From assembly GCA_009192285.1 (NCBI GenBank), contig WBVU01000011.1, positions 1,608,668-1,672,667 on the forward strand: DNA of 64,000 bases. Reading direction: 5' to 3'. Below the pieces are notes generated by a model, which saw only the letters and a program-made list of their open reading frames with translations, was not told where the DNA came from and searched no databases. Source of the stretch: Morchella semilibera (Eukaryota > Ascomycota > Pezizomycetes > Pezizales > Morchellaceae). Positions 52,554 through 64,000 of this stretch are shown in pieces (the first letter of the stretch is position 1; each line of letters starts with the position of its first letter). Made by a program: the position numbers and the translations under genes.

Positions 52554-54050
52554 GGGGATTATGTGAGGGGCTGTTCTTGACAAATGTTGAGACGGGGGAG
52601 GTTTCTGTACAACGCGTGTTTCTGGGTCCTTACGGCTCCGATGCGGTGCTCAAACTCTCTGGTTTTTTCTATCTGCTTTTTGTAATGTTCCAGAAATTCC
52701 CACCATATAACGTTCTTATGGGAAATTGTAATAGACTTGGAGTTTTATTCTGTGGATTTTCTGGGTTCCGTTCTTTTCTAGTTCATGCTTCATGATTGGC
52801 TCCAAAATTCAGCTCATCATCTAATTAGTATCCAATTAGGTGAATGCCCGGGTCCCCCGATTCCGGCAGCATGATCCGGTTACTACTTGTTATCCACCAT
52901 AGGAACCTGAAAATGCAGGTGCCAATATTTGTATGGGGCCAAGGCAATTCCCCATACAAATTATCCCTGAGGTGGATAGCGAGTACATGTATCTTCAAGC
53001 CCTGTCGAATTGTCATACCAAGTTGTAACACCAGTATTACGGTTTTAATTCAACTAAGGTCTTCCTGGTGCAGGGTTAGGGTTGTATATTCTGGAGCTTG
53101 CGATAAGGGTACCTTCTATGGGTAATCTCACTTTAATGGCACCACTCTGCGGTCCGCTTTCTTCCACCTGCGTGCTTGGTACCCTCTATATAAGGGTAAT
53201 CTCGCTCTTCAGTCCCCTTCTAGTTGCGCTGTAGTGAGAGTGCGGGGCCAATGTCTCTTCTTCCTTGCTATAACAGTTTCATAAGACCATAGAAATCCAG
53301 GCCGATGCCTTCTGTACACACCCATTACGAGGTTTGCTTAAAAGATACTAACACGCATATCTACTAACTATTTGAGAGGACTCCTTCAGAAAAACGAGAA
53401 CACATAAACTCGGCCAATAACACCCTTTGAATCGCACATTGCATACTTGGTATATTTATACATTTATTAGATCAGGAGGACAATCTCTCTATAACTGTAC
53501 TACCTTTCTTTTATTTTATTTGTGTGCTTTGCACCCTCTATATAAGGGTAACCTCGCTATAAGAGTACCAAATTTCGGTCCCGGGCATACCCTTTCTACC
53601 TCCAAGAACCGCACCTAGTTTGATAACTAGATGACTACACAACTCCACACTCACAGTGCACAAGCTATTTTTGCCTAGAACCTAAACAAAAAACAAAATT
53701 TTCAAAAGAATAGTGAAAGATAACACGGTAAAATTGGCGCTGGGGAATAACTAAGAAAGAAACAGATAGAAAGAAAAAAGTGGGACGCCACCCGTTTTCC
53801 CTTGACTAATGCAATCAATTACTTACCACACTTTTCCCCTTTTCTTCTTTAGTCATCGGACAAGTACAGTATACAAACATACGGATATTCTTACTGCACA
53901 AACAGGGAATTTGGTAAAGGAGGGAAACAAAAGAATAAAAGTAAACCGAAAGATTATGAGCCCTTTTCCTCATCCCATTGTAATATACTTCGTAATCATA
54001 CTCTTTCAGCCCCCTGGACTTCTAAAACTAGGCGAGAAAGATTGGCGAAA
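52554..54050. other. Intergenic with repeat-derived sequence
   Basis: No gene. Most of 52844-53588 looks like a degraded inverted-repeat element (listed separately). The rest is AT-rich 3' flank of CYB5 and of the HP1 gene. Confidence 0.55.
52844..53588. mobile_element. Candidate degraded TIR element, about 745 bp
   Basis: The ends match as inverted repeats over ATGCCCGGG (52844-52852) and CCCGGGCAT (53580-53588), with weaker matching inside. An internal perfect 12-bp hairpin lies at 52927-52938 with 52950-52961. A direct repeat of about 26 bp occurs at 53181-53206 and 53533-53558 (one mismatch), with a looser third copy near 53108. The CTCGCTATAAGAGTACC end resembles ends of fungal pogo/Fot1-like elements. 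No transposase frame remains. Confidence 0.45.
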
Positions 54051-55038
54051 TTATAAAGTACCACTTTCCTTGAATACGAGATGCTGTTCGTAGAAACTAA
54101 GCATCTATAGAAGAATAAGTCAGAAACCATACTTTTTATGAGACTTTCGGGAACTGTGTTATCAATTACCTTCTGGGGGCACTTTGTGTAGACATACTGG
54201 ATGGGATGCTGTGTTTTCTTCCCGTCGGCCCTATAATAAGTGATCAGTAAGGTGTTTGTTTCAGTGCATGCTTCACCTGATGATCAAGTCGGTACCAATG
54301 AGGGGGCACTACCAGTGAACATAGCAAATTAGACCCTTGCCTGTCTTTTCGATGGTGTCAATGGTGGCATCCTCGTCCCAGTTCTTCTTAACGTCTACGG
54401 GTGCTGGAGAGGTATCATCCCCATTTGACTTTGAAGAAGAGGCGCCAAAAGATGTCCTAGCGCGCTTAGTGTTCTTGGGCGCCGCTGAAACTGGGGCTGA
54501 AGCACCACCAGCGGGCTGTCGTCCACGCTTTGGAACTGAGATGGCGCGAAACACTGGGCGGCCACCGATCTTGTCATAGTACTCCTGCAAGATTTCCTTT
54601 GCTCCCCTGTTCGGTAATCGACCGTCAGTGTTTAGTCCCCCAAATGGCAGGATGGGGGGATAAGCCTACTCGCAATTCTCCTCAGGCTCCCAGGTCATGT
54701 CGCTTTTCTTTTCGTATCCCTTCCACTTAACATGAAGATACAATTTCTATATAGCGGCCATGAACCACTCATCCGTCAGCAAAGATACCTGAGGACCAGC
54801 CAAACCAATATCCTTCCCCCCGACAATCTCGACGTACCTTGCCTTCGAACTTGTGGTCTTTAATGGCCTCTACGATAAATTCTTCCCCATCTTCATCAAC
54901 AGCATCCTCATCATCATCCTGCTCCTCTACTAAATCATCTTCAACGTCATCATCATCCACGGGCATAGCCTTCCTCGAGTTTCTGGCAGGGATCAGATCG
55001 CCGTCTGATTCAGACTCAGACAGTACTTGGGGAGGCAT
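54051..55038 (-). CDS. Heterochromatin protein 1 homologue
   Basis: A chromodomain plus chromoshadow-domain protein that binds H3K9-methylated histone and holds silent chromatin (Neurospora HP1, Aspergillus HepA). The start ATG at complement 55038 gives MPPQVLSESESDGDLIPARN. A very acidic stretch follows. The chromodomain is EEFIVEAIKDHKFEGK spliced to LYLHVKWKGYEKKSDMTWEP, then EENC and AKEILQEYYDKIGG. The aromatic cage residues are in FIVEAI, VKWKGY and TWEP. A basic Ala/Ser-rich hinge leads to the chromoshadow domain: NWDEDATIDTIEKTGKGLIC, YVHW, ADGKKTQHPIQYVYTKCPQK and MLSFYEQHL. The end is VFKESGTL. Five exons. Identity is strong. Confidence 0.94.
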
Positions 55039-56576
55039 TCTCAATTTGAGTTAGGTGGGCTAGAAATGAGCTTGTAGCGGTGGTCGTTGCGTGACCGTTC
55101 GTTGCGGTTGAGGTAGGATGCGGGTGTTGGTGTCGGTGGAAAGAAGAACGCGCGAGGAAGACGCGGTACGAAAGTTGGGGCGTTGGTGCTTTCGAGTTAA
55201 AGCCCCCTTCACCCTCCCAATCTAGGCGAGACACGTCGCGCCACAGCAAAACGCCACACAATGAATAAAGAACAGCACAATAAGACTTGTCTAAACAAAG
55301 AGCAAATAAAACAAACCTGACCTTATATGCTCTCCGCATCATAATCAGTGGGAGAGATTGACCTCGTACCGGTCTATGGTTGTGCCAAGACTTCCGCCAA
55401 ACAAATTCTCTATAATCACGTGACCGCCATTGACCAACCGCGTAATCACAATTTATCACTCGTTGCCTGTTTGCTGTCGTACCTTCTTCCCACTCCGACC
55501 CAGGTTTATTGAAACCTATCTATTGGCGCAACAACAGCCAAGTCTCATCGAAGCGCAATAAGACATCAACTAGGGCAAGGCACTAACCTACTCTTTTAGT
55601 TAATAGGAATATGTTGTTCGACGAGCTGACTTGGTTCATGGCACTTCACTCAACGGCTGCACTGGGCCAACCCTTCCGCGACAACAACAAGGGTAATGAG
55701 ATAACTTAATAAATACATGTGTGCGTGCTTTTCGTTCGTGTGCATGTACTGTCACCTGTGGTTGAGCATGGCAGACAAGACCCCGACTTCATATCTACGC
55801 TCAGTTGTATTTAATAGAGGGATTTGGCAACAGACTTTTGGGTCCATGTTTTCTTGGCGACCAGCTTTTGTGTTGATGGCCCAGAATTCAGGCTGTGGCC
55901 GTTGCTAAAGCTAGAGAGGCATTGCGTTTGGCACTTGGCGCTGTGTCCCAATTACTCTAGGCCTCGGCGCCATGGAGCCAAGAACTTCAATATGAGTTCC
56001 CTTAGACGAACTTCTAGTTTTCTAGTCGTATAAGAGAAACCACCTGTGGGTTCTCTCCCGAGTATTTCCAAATACTCGGTTTACCTCTATGAATTGCTGA
56101 AATATACACCCGTTGCCTAGGACCAAACCTAAAATAGGCTTAACGTCGTTGATAATTCAACTTTTAGTAATCATGCCTCAATTCCAAACTTCAGAGCTAC
56201 CTACAAAAAAAAATGCATAGTTGTATGAAAGATAAGGGAAAGCCCTAGTACCCCCCCTCTCCAGGCGAAAAAAAAATGACAAAGAAAGGTAGGATCCGAA
56301 TTAATGACAAATTGCAACCAACCCGAAAAAAAAAAAACTGTTTCGCCTCGTTCTACCTTTGAACTGAAACCCTTTCCAAAGGGAAAACAAAAGAGACAGA
56401 AAGAAATAGTATAAGTATATCATTAGGAAACAGTGCTGGTTACAAGAGTCTTGAAAAGTGATTCGCGAAATGGAAATAAGAAGATGTTTTGCAATAGCGT
56501 TTGCCATCATCCACTTCGTTCCTAATCCTAAACCGTTCGCGCAATTTTATGCCTAGCTGATGTGACAAAGGAAATG
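55039..56576. other. Intergenic, HP1 upstream to UFD4 3' end
   Basis: No gene is supported. A short open frame at 55614-55710 (MLFDELTWFMALHSTAALGQ) resembles nothing. A homopolymer run of A lies near 56325. The stretch 56200-56570 is likely UFD4 3' UTR. Confidence 0.5.
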
Positions 56577-59500
56577 TTAAGAGAGATGGAAAGCACCTTG
56601 ACCTTCCCTGATGGCCACTGACAACCGCTCTTTCAAAATCTCTAGTGTCGAATAATCCGGCAGCTTGAGATAGTTTACACATGTCATGACACTCGGAAGG
56701 TAGTCATCCGAGGTGTAAGGTGCTTCACTCGGCTTACACACCACAGTAAACAATGGTGTCAAAGATTTAAAGCCTGCTCGAAAAGTTAGCTAGATATCTA
56801 AATATATATTTCTTAAGTATTTAGATATACCTCCAATAGGAAGTTTTGGACTTCCTGTTACGAATTGTAGGAAGTCACGACGCTCTTGCGGTTTAAACTC
56901 GCTCATAGCCTGTAGCAGGTTCCGTACACTCTTACTGTCCATATTGAATCCATGATCTGCCTTGATTGAATCCATCAACGCTGCAAATACTTGTTAGTAA
57001 CTCCCCAGGACTTTTCAGGAAAGGAAATTATAAACTTACTTTCAAGTGACCAATCTTCATCTACTCGTCCAAAGAGCATGACCAGTTCGTCGGGCGTGAA
57101 AGCTCTCAATGCGGAGTAAGGGAAAACCTGTGAAAAGCCTGCACGGAATGCCTCTGCCTGGCGTCTCACACCACTCCCAAGAGTGAGGTCAATGACCCTA
57201 TCAACATAACTGGCAATATTATGTATTGTCACAGGAGTATTGGAACCATTAGGAATGAGTTCGATATCTTGGTATCCCGGAAGCGTAAAATCCAATGCAA
57301 GATCTTCAACGCTTGCCGAATCGACTCTAATCTCGTTAATTCTCTTTGCCTTCCCTTCAGCAGTAAGTACCATATTGTTATCAATTGCTTTCTTTGCCAA
57401 GACGAACTTTCGTAGCATCTTTAAGGAATTGGCAAGATCTTTGTCAACAGTTCCCACAGCTCCCAACGACGGCGCGACTGGCTCATCGTTCTCACCAGTG
57501 CGGAAGAATGTCGGATTGAAGGATATGTCAATAATACGTGAATCCAACATGGAGCGGGCCACAAATTTGCCAAGCATCTTAAATAGGTGCAATACTCTGC
57601 GACCATTCTCTGATTCTGCAATTGATTCGTTCATTGGCGCCGGGAAGAGACCTTGTTTTCCAAATGCAAATTCGCTGACGGGTTGTGATTCGTTCTCCCG
57701 CCACAGTTTCAGCTTCTTTTTTGCAAACGCCCTGGATACACTTGAGTAAAATTCAAGTGTAGGCCCGAGACCAGTTCCAACCTCTTCAAAATACTCCACC
57801 TCCAAAACGCTCGGCGATGCACCGTAAAGCTCCATTACCTTGATCGCAGATTCAAGAATCCGAACTCGTGAAATTCGGACCTTTTGGCGTTGAAGCCTAC
57901 CAAGGAATGGGCGGTTATCATCGCGGTGGCGGTCTTGTCGTGAGTCGCCTGTAGACTGGGAGTTTTGCCACCTTGTCATAGAACGCGAATAGCCGAACGA
58001 AGTTGATTGTAGGAATAGATGTCGAGTCTCGAATGGAAACAGAAAAGGGTACAGCCTTGCAAGGTCCTCACTCCAACTAGGTAAGCACGCACTAGCAACA
58101 ATCAATGGTTCTTCCAACTGGCGGTTCAGTTTGGCAGTCAGTTTTGTATTGACAAACTGACTGAGTGGCTGAGGGTTGGCAGGTTTGTTTGCCTCATTGT
58201 CGCCGGCAAATACATCGTCGAGATTTGCATTAAGTGCATGGAGTATACTAAGAAGTTGAAGTATTGACGAGGAAATTTTGTTTTTATCCAAAGAGGCGGG
58301 GAAAGCTGATGTCAACTGCGAATGGTCCGGTGCAGGGGACAAAGAACCTTCCAATGGTGCAGGCCCAGGCATCCTACGGAATTTTATGGGGTGCACTGTG
58401 GCCCAGACATTACGGTAGGATTGCTCTTCAGGTTGATCCCTACCAAGATGAACTGCTCGGTAGATTGTCATGTCGTTAGAGATGACTTGGTCGCCGATAC
58501 TGAACTCTATATGCCAATCTGGAGGTGTCTGTATGGCAGCTACACGAGTTCCTAAGGTCTGTGATGACGAGCCTGGTGCCCTGGGGAGGTTGGGCGCAGC
58601 CCCAGAAGGCGTGGCTACCCGAGTGCCATCTTCTTTCCGAGCAGTAACCTTACCACTCGAAGCTACCTCCATATTCACAGGACCGGCTTCAGGCTCAGGT
58701 TCATCCTCCATTTCTCGATCAAGATCATCAAGCACTGCATCCATTTCGTCCATTTCTTCATCATCTGGCAATTGCCTTTCGTCCATGCACTCCAACTGCT
58801 CCTGACCTGATGCTTGATTCTCTCTTTCTTTCCTTGGGGCCTTTTCATGTGAAGCACTAGAAGATGCTCCATCTGCAGTCGTTGCTTTCCGTCGTGAGTT
58901 GCGCCGGGCTGTTCTTGGTGACCTAGGGGCCGATGGGTCAGCCGCTTGCCCAGAAGCCGCTGCTGCCGCTGCCCGTGGAATCCCTGCTGCCGCTGCAAAG
59001 GCTGCAAGAGCATTAGCCATAGCACCTCCGTTATTTGGATCTCTACGTGTTCTTGGACGCTCAGAAAGGCTGATTCGGGGCCTTAGATAATCATCCAGCG
59101 CCTTAAACGTGGCAATTGCGTGAATCGAGACCATGATGTTTCGGTAAGCCCGTGGAATTTCAGACTCCTCGTCTGCTACCAATTTGAGGCGCAATTGTTT
59201 TGCTAGCATAGACGCAGCACTACTTCTATTTCCATCAAACGTGTTTTGATGTACTGTGACCACTTCAAAGTGCTCGGAGCGGCTCAACAGCTCTTGGAGT
59301 TTGTGGACCAAAACACTTAGAGGTGTATCTCCTTCACTAGTATGTGATTTCGAGGCGCCACTACGCATAAAAACTTCAAGAAATGCCCTCCTGATGTCAA
59401 GTTTATCGGTTTCTACTACCATTAGCACCCTCCAATCATTATAGATAAGGATAATATTTACCGGGACCACCCTTTAAAACTGCCAACAGTGCCTCCACGA

Positions 59501-62411
59501 TATGAGAGTTCAGAAGCTCAAAGCTGGAAATCGAATCCAGGGAGTTATCGTTGTCAAAGTAAGCTGCCAAGCGTTCAAAAAGACTCTCAGGATTGTTCGA
59601 GGACTTTAATCCCTCCCCCAAGGCCTTCAAATCTTCCATGATCTTTAATGCTTTATCCCTGATTTCCACGCTCTCATCTTTATCATGTGCTTCCATGAAC
59701 GCTACGGCCCTCCCCACGATCCATTGCTGCCTGTCCGTAGTGGTGCCGGTTGGAATATGCCTTGAGGATGAGGATGACCTTGAGCTCACTGGAGACGAGC
59801 TCATACGCTCCTCGCTGTCCCTAGAATCATCCGACTTCCTATCATCATCACTCCCATGAAGTTCCTTATCCATAGTTGATCGTTCTGTCTTCTTAGAGGC
59901 AATTTTAGATATTTCAGCAAAAACACCCTCCCGGTAGAAATGATATGTGTAAATCTCTGGGAGACGTCGGAGGAGTAGCTCAGCAGCTTGGAAAGCAGCG
60001 GTGACTAGAGTTTCATTATCCTGCTGCGATAGTATGGATGCTAAGTGTGATGCAAATTGGACACTTGATAAAGCTTCTTTAAGAATTTCCGCATCCAAGT
60101 TACATATCATCTTTAGCTGGGCTGTAAGAACTTTCCTTCGAACATCGAAATTGACAGTACTTGAGTAAGCGTCTGTGAGTGTTGGGAGAAGGATTGTTGC
60201 AAAACGCTTCAGCTCATCTTTACAGCTGCTTAACAGTCGACGCCTTTTTTCGTCGGGGTCCTCCTCTTCTTCCTCATCTTCATCCGATGGATCCTTTGAG
60301 GGCCTTGATCCATCAGGGATGTCGAATAAGCCACCGTGTTCCTCGCCTTTTAGTAAAGTTAGTAAAGAGGCCTAGAGCTAGATGACTACTGAACTTACCA
60401 TGGGGTAGTCCGGGTAATAACTCGCAGATGACGTTCAAAGTCTCAAAAACTTGCTCCCTTGGCCTATGGATAAGGGCTTGCATAGTCATTACAGTATCAT
60501 TCTTCATAGCTGCTCCATCATGATGATCGGAGGGGGGCGAAACTCCGGTCAAAATCTGGAAAAGCGTATCAACAATGTTCATTTTTAACATATCCATAGA
60601 TAACGTCGGACTGGCCTTTGCGACTATCCCTAGAACACGCAGAAACTGAGTGTGAATATGAGGCCCAACAAGGTTTGTTGTGCCCGGCAGAAGTAGTTGT
60701 AAGATGGCTTTCATCATATCTCTTGACATAAGTTGTTCTAGCTTGTCCGGATAATGACGGAAGCTGTCCACAATACGGGCTACGCACAGGCACGCATGTT
60801 CAACAACTTTCTGGTCGCTGCTGTTTAAGACATTTAAGAGAGTTGGCATGACATCCCTAACTGTGGGAAAGCAGTCATCTGGGATATTCCGACAACAGTT
60901 TGCTGCTGTTGTGACCGCTGTCCTCTGAACATTTGTCGCAAAGAAATCCAAATAAGTCAGACATGCCACCAAACCGCCTTCTCTGACTATTGATGTTGGA
61001 TACTCGACAGATATTTTCTCAAGCGTCTGGGTAGTGACAATCGTTAGTAGATTCCACAAAGTTCCCTCGTATAACTATGTGACCACATACGCTCAGGGCC
61101 TGTTCGGCCAAATCAATGTACTGAATTTCCATCAATTTCCTGCAAAGTACTGGAACAGCGCCACCGTATACTACATTAGCTGTTGCCGCCGGCAATGCCT
61201 CCATTAGATTTGCAATGCATCGACATGCAAGTAGCATCATATCAGGATTTTCGCCAAATGGCCCCTGGTCTTCCATTAAACTGACAAGCTCTTTAACAAA
61301 CTGGTCCGGCGAAAAATGACCCGATAGGTTATCTTCGGTAGACACGAGCAGAATTTCTGCCAGCTCCTGTAGTGCAATCAGCTGGGCTGAGGGATCATCT
61401 TTCTGTCTAAGGTTGGCGAGAATATCTCGAAGCCGTGAAGAAATCCCGGAAACCATTCCTGAGAGAGCTCTAAGGGTATTGGAAATCCCACTTGAGTTGT
61501 GGACACCACCGAGGTAACTTCCTTCAAAGACATCTTCGTCATCTTCATCATGCTCATAATCATCCTCATCTCTATCATGTTCATCATCCTCCCCAGGTCC
61601 CGCATCACCCATTTCTTCGTCGTGATCCTCATCAATATCAAAGTTATCATCTTCATCTTCCTCGTCGTCATCGTCATCCTCTTCTTCGACATCATTTGGC
61701 TCACTCATTCGAACATCCGCATCACTTAAATCGTTGTGCATTCTTCGTGAGGCTCGGCGGGAGGAAGCGGTAGAAGAAGCGATGGCAGTATTGCTGTTGG
61801 TGGCAGTGGCGGTGTTATCTATTTAATGCTTAGCCAATCAACCCTCGAGATGTAAGGGTATTGATGGGGGAAGGTTCAAATGGAACTTAGAGGGAATCCA
61901 AACCCCTTGTCGATTTTTTACTCCGACTTGACCTACGTTTATGTGTTGATGATGAAACATCCGGTGTCTGTACTGGAACGCTAGGTTCTACGGGCATATT
62001 GCTACCCTATTGTTAGCCCCGAAGTCTACTTGTTTTAGGTTCAAACCCTTCTGACGTAACTTACCTTTCCTCTGGCGTGTCCATGACTTGATTTTTTGCG
62101 CTAACAGTCTTCTTCCCCTTACCCTTTTGTCGGCTTGAGGGCTGGTTTTCTTGATGTTTTGGAGGTGTATCTGCAGAAGAGGAAGCCTTAGGGCGCTTTC
62201 GGCCGCGAGTGCCGAAGGAAGGTTCAGGTTCTTCCGTTATCTGACCAGAGGAAACTTTCCGTTTACGATTTGGCTTTGACGAGGAAGGTGTTGAAGTTGT
62301 AATAGATGGTGGTGCGGGTGAAGCAGTGGCGGGGAAGATGCTACTAGTTGACGAGACGGCCTGATCTGAGGATTGTCTCGTCGATGAACGAGTGACTCTG
62401 CGAGGAGGCAT
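56577..62411 (-). CDS. UFD4: HECT-type E3 ubiquitin ligase UFD4 (TRIP12-like)
   Basis: Ufd4 extends ubiquitin chains on ubiquitin-fusion and N-degron substrates. The start ATG is complement 62411 ([20 protein letters not shown]). A basic, Ser-rich N-terminal region ([20 protein letters not shown]) is followed by a long Asp/Glu run. Armadillo-type repeats come next: [40 protein letters not shown] and [21 protein letters not shown] charged linker ([20 protein letters not shown]) leads to the HECT domain: [31 protein letters not shown] upstream, and [20 protein letters not shown]. The C lobe ends in the catalytic-Cys motif [15 protein letters not shown] (Cys codon 56679-56681) and GQGAFHLS. About 1,800 residues across roughly ten exons. 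Identity is secure. Confidence 0.94.
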
Positions 62412-64000
62412 GAACAAGTGTCCTTTTTTTTTTTTTTGCGTGCGTGTGTGTGATTTTCTCTCTTGCGATTGGGAGAGGAGAAAGACCAAGAGATTATAAC
62501 GCAAAGGTAAAAAATGATGAAGGTGGATGAGCGGATGGAAGAGAGACTCAGAAAGTAAAAAATAAAAAATAAAAGAGATGGTGAATAACTACCTTCGTAG
62601 GAGAGGCGTGTTACTAGTGTCGGAGATTGTGGGGGATAGTGGATGATCAGCGGGTGAGGAAGCGGATGAGGCTGAAGAGCTTGTAAAGACGGCGGAGGTT
62701 GGCCTGAGATCAGCAACAGATGCTCTTCCAGATGCTTGATGCTTGCGTGATCTAAGCTCCATACGATGCCGCCATCCACGGAGGGATCAGTGGGAGTAAG
62801 GCGAGCAGATATCAGGAAGCAGGTGAGGAGGCCGAGGAGAAGAAGCACCCAGGAACCTGCGAATGGCGGGGCGTCTGTTTCTGCTGTTGGGGCTTGGACC
62901 GTGAGGGGATTTTCCTGTATGCAGGAAACTTGTTAATACTATCCTTCCTTTCCCTTGTTATTCAAAATTCTTCTATCTATGTAGTATGTATCAGTTGTTG
63001 TCGGCCGGGTTGCGAAGCTCGGAGGGGCGGGCTGTTCGCTGTCATGAATATGTGGGTGTTGAGGCGAGCCGAGTGTCAAGCGTAGGATTGAGCGGGCAAG
63101 GTGATGATTCAGTTACACACATAAATACTAGTACCTAGCCCTCATTTGCCTAGCGTGGTCCTTTAGGGCTCAAGAGCCCTCTGATACATGCAACCAAAAT
63201 CGATTCAGCACAGAGTATCTACATTTTTTGTACACGTACGTAAGTACATATCGTCCTTTAGAGATCTTAGTCGATAAGATAGCGTCGCCAGTGATATCTG
63301 TTAGTACACACATGCCTCCACAATTCCAGTACCATGAAAAAATGATGCTATAGAGACTATCGATTCTTAGCGATGTTGATGTGAATACAAGGTTTCGATA
63401 GATACATGTATTTTTGATAACCCGATAACCTTTCAACCCCTCCTTAACCCCACCATAACTACATGTACATGTGCAATAGATCCTTGCAAATCCGCACGCA
63501 TGAGTACCTCCGACATTAGTCTTGGTCTATACGTAAAAAGCTTCATCCGAAAGGTTTGTTCTATCAGTTCTATCAAGAATGCCCAAATAGCGAAAGTATT
63601 AAAGCGAGTGATCCGCAGCCTAGTTTGCAAAGGAGAAATAGCCAACACGTTTAACATGAGTTACTATAAACCCTGATATCGAGAGAGAAATCAACTGTCT
63701 AGAGGGAAACAAATGCAGCCCCAAGAAACCCTTCACGAAAATACCCGACGTTTGAAAGGAAAATAGGAAAACAGCTCCAACAAGAACAACCCTTGAGAAG
63801 AAAGCTCCATATAATTTCTGCCGGTACGCCCCCATCACCCAAATTCCGAACGACAAACCCGCTTAGATGAGCTCGGATATTTATGAAACAAAAGCGAGAA
63901 AGAAAAGGAAAGATAAACCGTTTATCGGGAGAAGCCCCTAGTTAGACCATGCCTTTTCCCGATAAACACAGAGTATTTTGGAATATCGCAGATTATATGT
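62412..64000. other. UFD4 upstream region
   Basis: No gene can be supported. On the minus strand 62583-62930 is open with a hydrophobic stretch (VLLLLGLLTCFLISARL) but has no ATG in frame; it might be a fragment of an upstream exon. TACATGTA lies at 63403 and 63460. An inverted repeat lies at 63920-63936 with 63951-63967. A T run is at 62425-62437. Confidence 0.5.

Noticed and set aside
62583-62930. Minus-strand frame with a possible membrane segment upstream of UFD4
   Set aside because: It has no in-frame ATG and no clear partner exon; not enough to call a gene.

Overview
The window looks like nuclear DNA of a filamentous ascomycete (Pezizomycotina). Protein-coding genes are split by many short GT-AG introns of about 50-110 nt. 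The proteins have fungal relatives throughout: Slm1, a Ste20-type PAK, Hse1/Vps27, a BiP ending in HDEL, and an HP1-type protein. There is one tRNA gene with an intron. The genus cannot be fixed from the sequence. An early-diverging class such as Pezizomycetes is only a guess.

Layout. 1-12.8 kb: the 3' part of an SLM1-like F-BAR/PH gene (+), a ThDP-dependent decarboxylase/synthase-like gene (-), the ESCRT-0 subunit HSE1 (-), and the PAK kinase STE20 (-). 12.8-18.2 kb is a gene-poor spacer rich in the palindrome TACATGTA. 18.2-28 kb: a small Sft1/Bet1-type SNARE gene in three exons (+), an F-actin capping protein alpha gene broken by several one-base frame slips (-), a Pro/Glu-rich protein of unknown function (-), an MFSD5/MOT2-like transporter (-) and the ER chaperone BiP/KAR2 (-). 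29-40 kb: HBS1 (-), tRNA-Leu(TAA) (+), VPS27 (-), and a Doa4/USP8-type deubiquitinase (+) that diverges from VPS27. 42-64 kb: LUC7 (+), an RGG-rich conserved protein (-), a BSD-domain protein (-), an AGE2/SMAP-type ArfGAP (-), cytochrome b5 (+), an HP1 homologue (-) and the HECT E3 ligase UFD4 (-).

Theme. Many genes act in membrane traffic, cortical actin and ubiquitin: SLM1, STE20, CAP1, SFT1, HSE1, VPS27, DOA4, AGE2 and UFD4. Both ESCRT-0 subunits and the deubiquitinase that works with ESCRT lie within 34 kb, and VPS27 and DOA4 share a roughly 0.8 kb divergent promoter. This may be chance linkage.

The strongest unexplained signal is the exact octamer TACATGTA. I count 25 copies in 64 kb, where about one is expected by chance. 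All lie between genes or in introns. Several short inverted-repeat elements look like non-autonomous transposons. I found no CRISPR array, rRNA gene, virus or recognisable full-length transposon.
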